Shown: one piece after another, positions 29,046-38,133 of the stretch
How the letters are laid out: each line of letters starts with the position of its first letter
Position numbering within the stretch: the stretch's first letter is position 1
Assembly: GCA_016715885.1 (NCBI GenBank)
Contig: JADJXL010000021.1
Coordinates: forward strand, 124,001 to 188,000
Direction of reading: 5' to 3'
DNA length: 64,000 nt
Origin: Polyangiaceae bacterium
Lineage (GTDB): Bacteria; Myxococcota_A; Polyangia; Polyangiales; Polyangiaceae
Made by a program: the position numbers and the translations under genes
The notes under the pieces: generated by a model
The model's database searches: none
Told to the model about the DNA's origin: nothing
The model's input: the letters and a program-made list of their open reading frames with translations, nothing else

Positions 29046-30959
29046 TCACTTGCTGAAGCCGTTCGTCTTCCAGCGATAACGCACGGGGGGCAGGTTGCTC
29101 CACGGAAGGATGAGCGGCTCGACGCCGCCGACGGGGCCCGTGTCCTGCATGAACGGGTAGTTCCCGCCATTCCACTCGATGGCTTTCCCCGACGAAACTT
29201 CGATATCCGTGCCGCGACCGGCCTTGACGAACTTGACGGTTCCCTCGACGCGTTTTCTGCCCATGCTTCGTGCCGTTTCCACGGCGAAAACGCGCTTCAA
29301 GCCTTCGCCGTCGACCATCTGGTACACGAACAAAACATCTCGACTCATCTGCCCTTCGTTCGTGGTCGCGCCCTGGATCTTGCCTTTGACAATGATCTCC
29401 GCTTTGCCGTCGCCCGTGAGATCGGTCGTGCTGACGTCGCTGATGTCCGTGCCTTTGGCGAATTGACCGAGGCTCATGTAGGTGAAACCCGTTCCGCCCT
29501 TCCAGCCGTTGCCGAAGACGACCAAGTCGCGATCGTGCAGCAGCACGGACTCCGCGCCGCTGTCTCCGGTGACGTCGGCAGACAGGCTGAACCGGGGTTT
29601 GCCCGTGACGCCTCGATCCCGCTTGTATTGCCCGTACACGCGCTCGAGCATTTCGCTCATGCTGGGGCCTGCGGGTCGTTGAGCTTGTGCTTGGGAAGCT
29701 GGTCCTGTCGTCACGGCGGCGACCGGAGCGGGCGTGCTTGCCTGTTTTTCCTCGCCCGCCTTGACAAACCTGCTCCCGTTCCATTTGTACGTGCGTGAAG
29801 CAATCGTTTCCCAGGGCAAGAGCGCGGGATCCATCGATGTCTCACGCGATTCGGCGTAGTTTCCTGCGTCGAAGTTTTTCGCTTGGCCCGGCGTGATCGT
29901 GATGGCCGTCTTGGCCCCATCAGCCGCGAATCGGACCTCGTTTGCGACCGACCCTTTTTCTGTGACGATTCCAATCTCGGTCTGGAAAATCATCGTTGGC
30001 GCGTCGGATTTGCCGAACTGCAGCACTTGCAGGTACTCGCGGTAGTTCTTCGGTTTTCCAAGGCGTTTTCGCAGGATGATTTCTGCCTGCCCATCGCCCG
30101 TCAGATCGCGCGTCTCGCACGACGGGAGCATTCCGGCGGAAGCATCCACGCCGAGGTCGGTCCAGAAAAACTCGGCACCTTTGCGGAAGGTCGGTCCAAG
30201 CACGACGAGCACATGATCGAAGACGATGACCCGCTCTTTCAGCGCGTCGCCTGCGACGTCCGCGATGAGGTTGAAGCGCGGAACGTTTCGGATCTTCTTG
30301 GCTTTGAGGCTCTCGCCGAGGGCTTGTTCGCTCTCGATCGAGACGGGAGGAAGTGATTCGTACGAAGCCGTAGGAGCTGTACCGACGGACGCTTCGATCG
30401 TGGTCGAACGGTCGGCATCATGGGCGAAGATCGCGCCGCGAAGGCCCACACGCGTCGTCGATGCAGGAGGAAAAGCGGACCAGGGAATGCTTGCTTCGAG
30501 GGTCCACCCGCCGCTTCGTGGAGCTTCGATGACCTTGGCTCCTGCGATGGTCTTGCCGTCTTTGGTTTTCGCGGATGCCGCGGACTTTCCTGGCTCACCC
30601 GGAAATAGCTCGACTTCGTGAATGGCTCCTCCGGGGAACCCGATGACGACCGAGATGCGGTCGCCGCCGCCTCGAAGTGCGTCGTCGGTGACGTCTGCGG
30701 CGATGAAGATGTTCGATGCGTCGTACGAGATTGCGGCTTGTGCTTGGAAGTCGGCTTTGGACGGGGCGCCTTTCACCTTATGGCCGAGCGTCATCAGGGC
30801 TGGCCATTCCTTGGGAATTCCGTCGAGTTTGATGGACGAAGTTTCCACGAGGGACGCCTTGATGGGAGACCCTGCAGCGCTGGCAGGTTGGGCGGCAAAA
30901 AGTGCTCCGGCTGCACAAGCAAGAGCGGTCAAGCGAGTGGTTCGACGAGTGCGGATCAT
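29046..30959 (-). CDS. Secreted protein with CBM9-like domain and FG-GAP/VCBS-type repeats
   Basis: This 637-residue protein starts at ATG 30957-30959 with a signal peptide (MIRTRRTTRLTALACAAG, cleavage near QPASAA); an ATG at 31001 is also possible. Residues about 30-190 follow the pattern of CBM9/DOMON-like sugar-binding modules (IKLDGIPKEWP, AAISYDASNIFIAADVTDD, WTLEASIPWSAF). Two later parts carry Asp-rich calcium-loop motifs of FG-GAP type: DLTGDGQAEIILR and DLTGDGKAEIIVK, each next to VFDHVLVVLG or LHDRDLVVFG. Exported binding protein; the ligand is unknown. It follows the Ca2+-type ATPase gene (gap 56 bp) on the same strand and may be its operon partner. Confidence 0.8.
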   Translation of the reverse strand: MIRTRRTTRLTALACAAGALFAAQPASAAGSPIKASLVETSSIKLDGIPKEWPALMTLGHKVKGAPSKADFQAQAAISYDASNIFIAADVTDDALRGGGDRISVVIGFPGGAIHEVELFPGEPGKSAASAKTKDGKTIAGAKVIEAPRSGGWTLEASIPWSAFPPASTTRVGLRGAIFAHDADRSTTIEASVGTAPTASYESLPPVSIESEQALGESLKAKKIRNVPRFNLIADVAGDALKERVIVFDHVLVVLGPTFRKGAEFFWTDLGVDASAGMLPSCETRDLTGDGQAEIILRKRLGKPKNYREYLQVLQFGKSDAPTMIFQTEIGIVTEKGSVANEVRFAADGAKTAITITPGQAKNFDAGNYAESRETSMDPALLPWETIASRTYKWNGSRFVKAGEEKQASTPAPVAAVTTGPASQAQAQRPAGPSMSEMLERVYGQYKRDRGVTGKPRFSLSADVTGDSGAESVLLHDRDLVVFGNGWKGGTGFTYMSLGQFAKGTDISDVSTTDLTGDGKAEIIVKGKIQGATTNEGQMSRDVLFVYQMVDGEGLKRVFAVETARSMGRKRVEGTVKFVKAGRGTDIEVSSGKAIEWNGGNYPFMQDTGPVGGVEPLILPWSNLPPVRYRWKTNGFSK

Positions 30960-31015
30960 GGGCCCGCAATGGACGAGTTCCTGGCGCATATGTTCATGCA
31001 TTTGTCGCCGCAGGC

Positions 31016-33847
31016 TTATGCGGGACGTCGACGCAAAGCTCGATCAATGGCCTTGGCAATTTCCACTCCAGGCACGACCAGCGCCGAGAGGCCAAGGAGC
31101 AGCATCCACTCGTTGGCCGAGACTGCGTAGGTGCGAAACACCGGACGAAGCGCGGGCACGAGGATCGCCACGAGATGAATCGCGGCACTTGCGGCGCACG
31201 CGAGCACGAGCGGAAGGCTCACGAGCGGGCGCATGGAGAAGATCGACTGGTGCGGGCTTCGGCAGCTCCATGCGTGGAAGAGCGGCGAAAGAGCGAGCAC
31301 CGAGAACGCTAGAGCGCGCGTTTGAAGGAGGTGCTCCTCGTCCTGCGGGGACAGCACATACAGCGCGATGGCTGCGGCGCCCATCATGCTACCGACGTAG
31401 AGAATGCCGAGATAGTCGCGCTTTCCGAGCAGCCCTTCGGACGTGTTGCGCGGTGGTTCTTGCATGAGATGCGGATCGGGCGGATCGATGCCGAGCGCCA
31501 AGGCAGGCAAGCCGTTCGTGACGAGGTTGATCCACAGGATCATGAGCGGCGTCAAAGGCGGCCACTTGCCGAAGAACGACACGACGAACACCGCGACCAG
31601 CAAGCCCATGTTCGACGACAGCAAGAAGAAGATGAACTTCTGGATGTTGCGGTAGATCGCGCGTCCCTCGCTCACGGCATCGACGATGGTGGCGAAGTTG
31701 TCGTCGGCCAGGACGAGATCGCCTGCTTGGCGGGCGACGTCCGTGCCGCCTTTGCCCATGGCGACGCCGATGTGGGATTCGCGCAGCGCTGGTGCATCGT
31801 TCACGCCATCGCCCGTCATCGCGACGACGTGTCCCTTCGACTTGAAGGCGCGCACGATACGCAGCTTTTGTTCGGCGGTTGTCCGGGCAAACACGCGCAA
31901 ATGTTCGACTCGACGTGCCAATTCTTCGTCGTTGATCTTGGCGAGCTCGGCACCTGTGATGACTTCGTCGCCTTCGTCCCACAGGCCGATTTCTTGAGCG
32001 ATTGCGGTTGCGGTGAGTTTGTGGTCGCCGGTGATCATGACGGCGCGGATGCCTGCGAGCTTGCACGTCGCCACGGCTTCTTTCACGCCGGCGCGAGGCG
32101 GATCCATCATGCCGACGAGGCCGAGGAACGTCAGCTCGCGCTCCACGTCGCCCTCGTCGGTCTTTTCGCGCTTGCGCACGCGACGACAGATCGCGAGCAC
32201 GCGCAACGCTTGTGCACTCATGCGATCGGCTTCCGCCGTGATGGCTTGGCGGTCTTCGTCGGTCATACCGCGCACGCCATTGTCCGCAGCGAACTTGACG
32301 CACAGCGGAAGCAGCACGTCGGCGCTGCCCTTCACGTGCGCGATTTCGCGGCCGTGCTTGTCGCGCGTAATGACCGTCATGCGCTTGCGATCGCTGTCGA
32401 AGGGCAGCTCGTGGACGAATTCGTGCGACGGAGCGATGGACTCGCGTGGCAGGTGTCCCTTTGCAGCAAGCGCGAGGAGGGCAGCTTCCGTTGGATCTCC
32501 AACGATGTACCACTTCTTCTCGGCGTTCTGTTCGAGGTGTGCGTTGTTGCAGAGCGCGGCGGTGGCGAGCGTATACGAAAGCGGTGCCGGCAGTTTGTCG
32601 AAGTCGATCACTTCGCCTGCTTCCGCGATGAAGTCGCCCGTCGGATCGTACCCTTCGCCCGTGACCTTGTAGCGCTTGCCGCCAGTGTAGACGGCACGCA
32701 CGGTCATCTCGTTTTGTGTGAGTGTGCCGGTCTTGTCGGATGCGATGACCGTTGCAGCACCAAGCGTTTCGACGGCGGGGAGCTTGCGAACGATGGCCCC
32801 TCGGCGCGCCATGCGCTGCATACCGAGCGCCAGCGTGATGGTCGTGATCGCAGGCAAGCCTTCGGGAATTGCGGCTACTGCGAGGCTCACGGCTTCGAGG
32901 AGCAGCTCGTGCCACGGCCTTCCACCGCGCAAGAAGCCCCAACCGAGCAGCACGGCGGAAAGCAGCAAACAGACGCGCAGAATCATCGACCCGAATCGGT
33001 CGAGACGTTCTTCGAGCGGCGTCTTCTGCTCGCCGACCGATTGAATCATCTCGCCAATCTTGCCGAGCTCGGTCTTCGATCCCGTGGCGGTGACGACGGC
33101 GCGCGCCTTGCCGCGAACGACGGTCGTACCGGTGAAAACCATGTTTCCGCGATCGCCCAGCGGTGCGTCGAGCGCGACCGGGGCGAGCGCATCCTTCGTG
33201 CACGCCGTACTTTCGCCCGTGAGGGCTGCTTCTTCCGTCGCGAGATCGATCGTCTGTACGAGACGTGCGTCGGCCGCGATCGCATCGCCAGCCTCGAGCT
33301 CGAGCAAGTCGCCTGGCACGACATCTTCGGCCGGGACCACCTTGACTTTGCCGCTTCGACGTACCCTCGCGGATGGCGCACTGAGCTTCTGCAGGGCTTC
33401 GAGTGCCGCTTCTGCGCGCCGCTCTTGGTAGTACCCGAGGAACGCGTTCAGGATGACGATCAGCAGGATCGCGATGGCATCGCCGAAACGACTCAAAAAG
33501 CCGTGTTGTCCGGACGTGTCGGTGAATCCTACGACGACGGCGATGGCTGCGGCAGCAAGAAGCGTGAGGACGAGTGGATTGGCGAATTGCTCGAGCAGCC
33601 GCATGAGCGTGCTCTTCTTCGCCGATTCGGGCAGCTTGTTCTTGCCGTACTTCGCGATGCGCGCGGAGGCTTCGGCTTCTTCGAGCCCTGCGTTCGAGCT
33701 CGCGCCTAGGCGCGCGAGAAGCGCTTCGAGTTGCTCGGCGTAGACCGGTTTGTCTTGACCATTTGGTGCAAGCGCCGTCTGTGAGGCGGGCGCTTTGCGC
33801 TCGGACGCCTGCACCGACTCTTTGCTCGTCGTGCCCGCTTCATTCAT
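31016..33847 (-). CDS. P2A-type cation-transporting ATPase (SERCA-like, probably Ca2+)
   Basis: This 943-residue P-type ATPase is full length. Signatures are ALTGEST (actuator), the phosphorylation site DKTGTLTQNE (about residue 370), TGDGVNDAPAL (hinge) and M4 AAIPEGLPAITT with the PEGL signature of Ca2+ pumps. In M6 the sequence is NLVTNGLPALALG, where SERCA has NLVTDGLPA. The metal-ligand Asp is therefore Asn, which may change stoichiometry or ion preference. A cytosolic N-terminus of about 45 residues precedes the cation-ATPase N domain. The gene begins 14 bp after pspA, so PspA, pump and the CBM9/FG-GAP protein seem co-transcribed. Substrate assignment is by family only. Confidence 0.92.
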   Translation of the reverse strand: MNEAGTTSKESVQASERKAPASQTALAPNGQDKPVYAEQLEALLARLGASSNAGLEEAEASARIAKYGKNKLPESAKKSTLMRLLEQFANPLVLTLLAAAAIAVVVGFTDTSGQHGFLSRFGDAIAILLIVILNAFLGYYQERRAEAALEALQKLSAPSARVRRSGKVKVVPAEDVVPGDLLELEAGDAIAADARLVQTIDLATEEAALTGESTACTKDALAPVALDAPLGDRGNMVFTGTTVVRGKARAVVTATGSKTELGKIGEMIQSVGEQKTPLEERLDRFGSMILRVCLLLSAVLLGWGFLRGGRPWHELLLEAVSLAVAAIPEGLPAITTITLALGMQRMARRGAIVRKLPAVETLGAATVIASDKTGTLTQNEMTVRAVYTGGKRYKVTGEGYDPTGDFIAEAGEVIDFDKLPAPLSYTLATAALCNNAHLEQNAEKKWYIVGDPTEAALLALAAKGHLPRESIAPSHEFVHELPFDSDRKRMTVITRDKHGREIAHVKGSADVLLPLCVKFAADNGVRGMTDEDRQAITAEADRMSAQALRVLAICRRVRKREKTDEGDVERELTFLGLVGMMDPPRAGVKEAVATCKLAGIRAVMITGDHKLTATAIAQEIGLWDEGDEVITGAELAKINDEELARRVEHLRVFARTTAEQKLRIVRAFKSKGHVVAMTGDGVNDAPALRESHIGVAMGKGGTDVARQAGDLVLADDNFATIVDAVSEGRAIYRNIQKFIFFLLSSNMGLLVAVFVVSFFGKWPPLTPLMILWINLVTNGLPALALGIDPPDPHLMQEPPRNTSEGLLGKRDYLGILYVGSMMGAAAIALYVLSPQDEEHLLQTRALAFSVLALSPLFHAWSCRSPHQSIFSMRPLVSLPLVLACAASAAIHLVAILVPALRPVFRTYAVSANEWMLLLGLSALVVPGVEIAKAIDRALRRRPA

Positions 33848-33861
33848 GTCGTTATGCCTGC

Positions 33862-34704
33862 CTACCGCTTCATCCGGGCCTGCTCACGTTGCTCTTCTGC
33901 TTCGAGCTCCGCGAGCGCTGCTGCGAGTTCGTCCTGTTCGGCCTGGATCGATGCGGCCGGCGCCTGGCCTGCTCCAGCAACACGCACCTGGGCTGGCGGA
34001 GGCGCGGCGACTTCCTTTGGCGCTTCTGCCGGCAAGACGCCCATCTTGCGCTTGAGCGCCATGAGGTCGTCTTCGGCGCCCGCCGTTGCTTCCAGTTTGC
34101 CAAATCGAGCCGCCAGGGTGTCTCCGCTCGCTTCTTCTGCAAGCTCGGTCGTGGCCTCCGCTTCGGCTTCCATCTGGTCGATCTTCGACGCCATGCGGTC
34201 GAACGTTTCGAACGCCGATGCGTTGTTCAGGCCAGACAGCGTCTCTTGAATCGCCTTTTGCGCTTCTGCGCGCTTCTTGCGCGCCACGAGCACGTTCTTC
34301 TTGCGCTTGGCTTCTTCAATTTTGGTGTTGAGCAGCTTCAGCGCCGTCTTGAGCTGGTCGACGGCTTGCTTTTGCTTCTGCCACTGCTCTTTGTAGGCGG
34401 TGACGAGGCTGTCGTGCTCCTTCTTCCGCGCCAGCGCTTCTTTCGCCAGGTTGTCGTCCCCGGCCTTGATCGCGAGCATGGCACGACGTTCCCATTCCGC
34501 TGCGTTCGCCGCTTCTTGCTCGACCTGCTTTGCGAGTCGCTTTTCATCGGCGATCGATACGGCGACCTGCTTTTTCGCCTCGATGAGCTGATTGCCCATG
34601 TCGATGACGACCTGATTCAGCATCTTCTCGGGGTCTTCCGAGCGGCTGATGAGGTCGTTCAGGTTCGACTTGATGAGGGTGGCTAGGCGCGCGAAGATTC
34701 CCAT
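33862..34704 (-). CDS. pspA: PspA/IM30 family membrane-stress protein
   Basis: The ATG at 34702-34704 follows GAGAGG and gives 280 residues. The amphipathic N-terminal helix MGIFARLATLIKSNLNDLIS binds membranes. A long charged coiled coil follows (about residues 25-215, with EKMLNQVVIDMG near its start). A Pro/Ala linker and a short C-terminal helix (DELAAALAELEAEE) complete the protein. PspA oligomers stabilise the inner membrane under proton-leak or envelope stress. The linker-plus-helix tail is an extension relative to enterobacterial PspA. It is followed at 14 bp by the P-type ATPase, linking membrane-stress protection to ion pumping. Confidence 0.9.
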   Translation of the reverse strand: MGIFARLATLIKSNLNDLISRSEDPEKMLNQVVIDMGNQLIEAKKQVAVSIADEKRLAKQVEQEAANAAEWERRAMLAIKAGDDNLAKEALARKKEHDSLVTAYKEQWQKQKQAVDQLKTALKLLNTKIEEAKRKKNVLVARKKRAEAQKAIQETLSGLNNASAFETFDRMASKIDQMEAEAEATTELAEEASGDTLAARFGKLEATAGAEDDLMALKRKMGVLPAEAPKEVAAPPPAQVRVAGAGQAPAASIQAEQDELAAALAELEAEEQREQARMKR

Positions 34705-34833
34705 CTCGATTGGCCTCTCATTGCTCTCGCGGCTTCCGATGCTGCGGAAAGTGCGCCCCAACTTCTTCCGGGCGCGTCGATGTCGAGCGATACACGGTCA
34801 TCCAAACCAAACCAGGCGGCGTGGGCGGGGCCT

Positions 34834-35232
34834 TCATTCCATCTTGGCCGTCGCCAAGTCATGCAACGTCGGCACGTGCCGCGTCAGCGCCAAGTCCACG
34901 TCGCTCAACGTGGCATCGAGCTCGTTGAGGTCGAGGTTGTCCAGCGGCAACGCGGACGATAGCACCACCGTGCCGTTGTCGATTCCGTACGCTGCGTGCA
35001 TCAAGTCCGTCGCGTTGTACTCGAGCAAGCGACGGAAAAGGGCGAGCTGATGGTCTTTGTCGGCAGGGACCTGTCCAATCGCAACGCGCACGGCAACGAT
35101 CGGCGGCACGACACGAAGTGCGATGGGCGGTTTTTCTTCGCCCACCGAAACCAAGTACGTGCCCTGGTCGTTTTCGAAACGCCTATCCAGCTCGAGCAGG
35201 AAATTCTCTACGTCCTCGGAAGTTCGCGGCAT
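34834..35232 (-). CDS. YbjN / type III chaperone-fold protein, unknown role
   Basis: This 132-residue soluble protein has the pattern of the YbjN/CesT-like chaperone fold: DVENFLLELDRRFE, then IALRVVPPIVAVRVAIG, RRLLEYNATDLMHAAYGID and VVLSSALPLDNLDLNELDATL. Such proteins bind partners and often accompany membrane-stress or secretion genes. It lies 129 bp upstream of pspA on the same strand and could be its first operon member; no terminator is visible between them. The start ATG is at 35230-35232, facing a divergent kinase gene 142 bp away. Confidence 0.7.
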   Translation of the reverse strand: MPRTSEDVENFLLELDRRFENDQGTYLVSVGEEKPPIALRVVPPIVAVRVAIGQVPADKDHQLALFRRLLEYNATDLMHAAYGIDNGTVVLSSALPLDNLDLNELDATLSDVDLALTRHVPTLHDLATAKME

Positions 35233-35374
35233 GGCTGCGGCGAGACTACAAGTTCAAAGGCTTCCGGTCGAGGGGGAGTGGGTTCTTTTCGCTGCGGATC
35301 GCGGCGTTTGCATCCGACGCGTTTCTTCCTTTCTTTCCTCTACAGTTCACTGGTACGGTCCTGATCCTGGTCCC

Positions 35375-36415
35375 GTGGCGATCCACCCTGGCGACTCCCT
35401 CGCGGGCTACCGTGTAACCCGCCTCCTAGGCCGCGGCGGCATGGGAGAGGTGTGGGCTGCGCGCAGCGACACGGACGGCCGCGAAGTCGCCATCAAGGTC
35501 CTGCTTGCCCGAGCGGCGGTCAAACCCGACCTCGTTCGCCGCTTCCAGCGCGAGGCCGAGATCACGTCGGCCATCCAAAGCCCCTACGTCTGTCGACTGC
35601 TCGAAGTCGGCATGACGCCGGACAACGCGCACCTGCTCGTCTTCGAAAAACTGGAAGGCGAGAGTCTCGCCGACCGGCTCAAACGAGAGCAATACCTGCC
35701 GTTTGCCGAGGTTTGGCCCATCATCGAAGACGTTCTCGAAGGACTCGTCGCAGCCCACGCGGCCGGCGTCATCCATCGCGATCTGAAGCCTGGAAACATT
35801 TTCATCGAACGCACGGGTCAACCCGATCGACCTGAACGCGCCAAGATCCTCGATTTCGGCATCTCGAAACTACGCCGCGGTGACGGTGAACAAGCCGAGC
35901 CAACGCTCACCGCATTCGATGCAACGCTTGGATCCTTCGCGTACATGGCGCCTGAGCAGGTTCGCGGCGCTGCTCGCGCGGACGAACGCGCGGACATCTA
36001 TGCCGTCGGGGCAGTCGCCTTTCGAGCTTTGAGCGGGCGACTTCCGTTCGAGGGCATGACGGCCGCGCTGCTTGTTGCGATGAAGCTCGAACGTGCAGCG
36101 CCCAGCTTGACCGAAGCGACGGGTGACAAGTGGCCTGCGGCCATCGAGCGTTTCCTCGAATGCGCGCTGCATCGCCATCGAGAACATCGTTTTGCATCGG
36201 CCAGCGATGCGCTCGAAGCATGGCGCTCACTTGCACCGAAGGGTCGTGCGCTTGCGGCTCCGCCACCGACCGAAACCTCGTCGTTCGTCGCCGCTCCGGT
36301 CGATCCACCCACCGTCGCTGATGAGGTCGTCAATCAGGACGACCAGCCCACGTGGGCTGGCAACACAGCCGCAATGATTGGCATTCCTGGGGGATCCAGG
36401 AATTCCGATAGGTAA
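35375..36415 (+). CDS. Ser/Thr protein kinase
   Basis: This 346-residue soluble kinase starts at GTG (35375), just before the domain. The kinase domain covers nearly the first 285 residues: LLGRGGMGEVWAA, VAIKVLLA, HRDLKPGNIF, LDFGISK, and MAPEQVRG in the activation segment. The C-terminal about 60 residues are Pro/Thr/Asp rich without a membrane helix. It is followed 17 bp later by an FHA-containing sigma-54 activator in the same direction. FHA domains bind phosphothreonine, so the kinase is the obvious modifier of that regulator (inference from pairing common in myxobacteria). It is divergent from the YbjN-like gene. Confidence 0.92.
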   Translation: MAIHPGDSLAGYRVTRLLGRGGMGEVWAARSDTDGREVAIKVLLARAAVKPDLVRRFQREAEITSAIQSPYVCRLLEVGMTPDNAHLLVFEKLEGESLADRLKREQYLPFAEVWPIIEDVLEGLVAAHAAGVIHRDLKPGNIFIERTGQPDRPERAKILDFGISKLRRGDGEQAEPTLTAFDATLGSFAYMAPEQVRGAARADERADIYAVGAVAFRALSGRLPFEGMTAALLVAMKLERAAPSLTEATGDKWPAAIERFLECALHRHREHRFASASDALEAWRSLAPKGRALAAPPPTETSSFVAAPVDPPTVADEVVNQDDQPTWAGNTAAMIGIPGGSRNSDR

Positions 36416-36432
36416 CCGCTCGTGGTGACATC

Positions 36433-37797
36433 GTGATCGAGTCGACCATTCTGTCTCGAAACAAGGTCGAAGTTCGTGGCGGGCGAATCAAGGCGGCCAA
36501 GACGAACTGGTTCGAGATCGGCACCGAACCGGTCATCGTCGGCCGAAATTCGCAGTGCCAAGTGGTTCTCGATGACGCCAAGATCAGCGCCGTTCACGCC
36601 GAGTTTGTCGCGACTGAACATGGCGTACGCGTTCGCGATCTCGGGAGTCGCAACGGGATATTCGCCGGTGGAGTACGCATCGGCGAAGTGTTTCTCCTGT
36701 CGTCGTGCAAGCTGCGTCTTGGTGAAACGGACATCTCGTTCGAGCCTGCGCGGCCCGAAAAGATCGTCATTCCAAGCATTTCCTCGTTCGGAACACTCGT
36801 TGCGCAGAGCGCTGGCATGCGCGCCATTTTCGAAAAGATCTCGAAGGTGGCACCTACCGACTTGACCGTGCTCATCACGGGTGAAACCGGCACGGGCAAG
36901 GAAGTCGTTGCGCAAGCGATCCATCAAGCGAGCCCTCGCGCGAAAAAGCCCTTCGTCGTCGTCGATTGTGGATCCATCCCGCAGAGCCTTGCGGAGGCCA
37001 CGCTTTTTGGGCACGAACGAGGTGCTTTTACAGGCGCGATCGACAAGCGCATCTCGCCCTTTCTCGAAGCCGATGGCGGCACGATTTTTCTCGACGAGCT
37101 CGGCGAGCTTCCGATCGAAGTTCAACCAAAGCTTCTTCGTGCCGTGGCCGAGCGCCGCATCAAAAGCGTCGGCGGATCTTCGTACCGCGAAGTGGACGTG
37201 CGCGTTCTCGCGGCAACTCGTCGGGACCTCGTTCGAGCGGTCAACACAGGGACGTTTCGCAGCGATCTGTACTTCCGCGTAGCGCAAGTTCGTGTCGAGC
37301 TTCCCGCGCTTCGACAACGTCTCGAGGACATTCCGGTTCTCGTCCGTCGGATGCTCAAGGATGCCGGGGACGAGGGAGCTTTCGAACGCGTGAGTAACAC
37401 GACGCTGGAGCGACTGATGCGTCACGATTGGCCGGGCAACGTGCGCGAGCTGAAGAATGCGGTCGCGGTTGCGTTTGCCTTGTCGACGGACTCGGAAGAG
37501 CTCGACATCGCAGCGCACCTCGGCGCGCTGACCGAGATGCACGAGCCGCACTTTGCGACGCATGCTGCGCCGGCGCTTGCGGGTGATGCCGTGCCTTCGT
37601 TCAAGGGCAAAGCATTTCAGGAAGCGAAGCACGAGGTGCTCACGCGATTCGAGCGTGAGTACTTCGCAGCGCTGTACGAAGAGGCGAAGGGGAACATTTC
37701 GGAGATCGCGCGTCGGTCAGGGATGGAGCGCGCGCACGTGCGTACGTACTTGAAGCGCCATGGAATCGTCGCGCGGCCGTCCGAGTCTGAAGGTTGA
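36433..37797 (+). CDS. FHA-domain sigma-54-dependent transcriptional activator
   Basis: This 454-residue enhancer-binding protein starts at GTG 36433. The N-terminal FHA domain (about residues 30-105) shows VIVGRNSQC, ISAVHAEF and DLGSRNGIF, the phosphothreonine-binding pattern. The central AAA+ domain (about 120-350) has Walker A GETGTGKE, the sigma-54-contacting loop GAFTGA (about residue 196), Walker B GTIFLDELGELP and the arginine-finger region FRSDLYFR. A Fis-type helix-turn-helix closes the protein (GNISEIARRSGMERAHVRTYL). It opens promoter complexes formed by sigma-54 RNA polymerase. The kinase gene 17 bp upstream probably controls it by phosphorylating a protein recognised by the FHA domain. 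Target promoters are unknown. Confidence 0.93.
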   Translation: MIESTILSRNKVEVRGGRIKAAKTNWFEIGTEPVIVGRNSQCQVVLDDAKISAVHAEFVATEHGVRVRDLGSRNGIFAGGVRIGEVFLLSSCKLRLGETDISFEPARPEKIVIPSISSFGTLVAQSAGMRAIFEKISKVAPTDLTVLITGETGTGKEVVAQAIHQASPRAKKPFVVVDCGSIPQSLAEATLFGHERGAFTGAIDKRISPFLEADGGTIFLDELGELPIEVQPKLLRAVAERRIKSVGGSSYREVDVRVLAATRRDLVRAVNTGTFRSDLYFRVAQVRVELPALRQRLEDIPVLVRRMLKDAGDEGAFERVSNTTLERLMRHDWPGNVRELKNAVAVAFALSTDSEELDIAAHLGALTEMHEPHFATHAAPALAGDAVPSFKGKAFQEAKHEVLTRFEREYFAALYEEAKGNISEIARRSGMERAHVRTYLKRHGIVARPSESEG

Positions 37798-37805
37798 CGG
37801 GCGGG

Positions 37806-38125
37806 CCAAAAAAGGTGGCGGCGGCCAAAAAAGGTGGCTGGCACCTTTGGCCAGCCAGCGGCAAAAAGGTGGCCCGGCCAGACGGGCGGGCCAAAAAAGG
37901 TGGCAGGTGGCTGGCCAAAAAAGGTGGCTGGCACCTTTGGCCAGCCAGCGGCAAGGCGAGACGGAAGCGCACAGGAATCGAACCCGGGCCAAAAAAGGTG
38001 GCAAAAAAGGTGGCTGGCACCTTTTGCTGCCGCACCTTTGGCCAGCCAAAAAAGTGGCTGGCACCTTTTGCTGCCGCCAGCAGAACCTGCCCAGCACCTT
38101 TGGCCGCCAGCAGCCACCTTTGGCA
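37806..38125. repeat. Palindromic repeat array B (AAAAAAGGTGGCTGGCACC type)
   Basis: About eight copies of AAAAAAGGTGGC occur, four of them completed by TGGCACCTTT, often followed by GGCCAGCCAGCGGC. The array fills the gap between the sigma-54 activator and tRNA-Sec. The core pairs GGTG with CACC and is a clear variant of arrays A, C and D. The array also contains a copied tRNA 3' end (37950-37984). Confidence 0.88.
37950..37984 (-). repeat. Partial copy of the tRNA-Sec 3' end
   Basis: These 35 bases are identical to 38122-38156. The match covers 12 bases outside the tRNA (GGCAAGGCGAGA) plus the last 23 bases of tRNA-Sec on the minus strand (discriminator, acceptor 3' strand and T-arm side). 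It then diverges into array sequence. It is too short to be a tRNA gene. Such duplicated tRNA 3' ends arise from integrase att sites or from repeat-mediated copying. Confidence 0.85.
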
Positions 38126-38133
38126 AGGCGAGA

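Noticed and set aside
31322..33709. 795-residue plus-strand ORF opposite the P-type ATPase
   Set aside because: Antisense shadow in high G+C DNA; the minus strand encodes a full ATPase with all motifs.
38002..38070. TGGCACCTTTTGCT in array B as a sigma-54 promoter
   Set aside because: GG and GC are two bases closer than the strict -24/-12 spacing, and the match recurs as part of the repeat.
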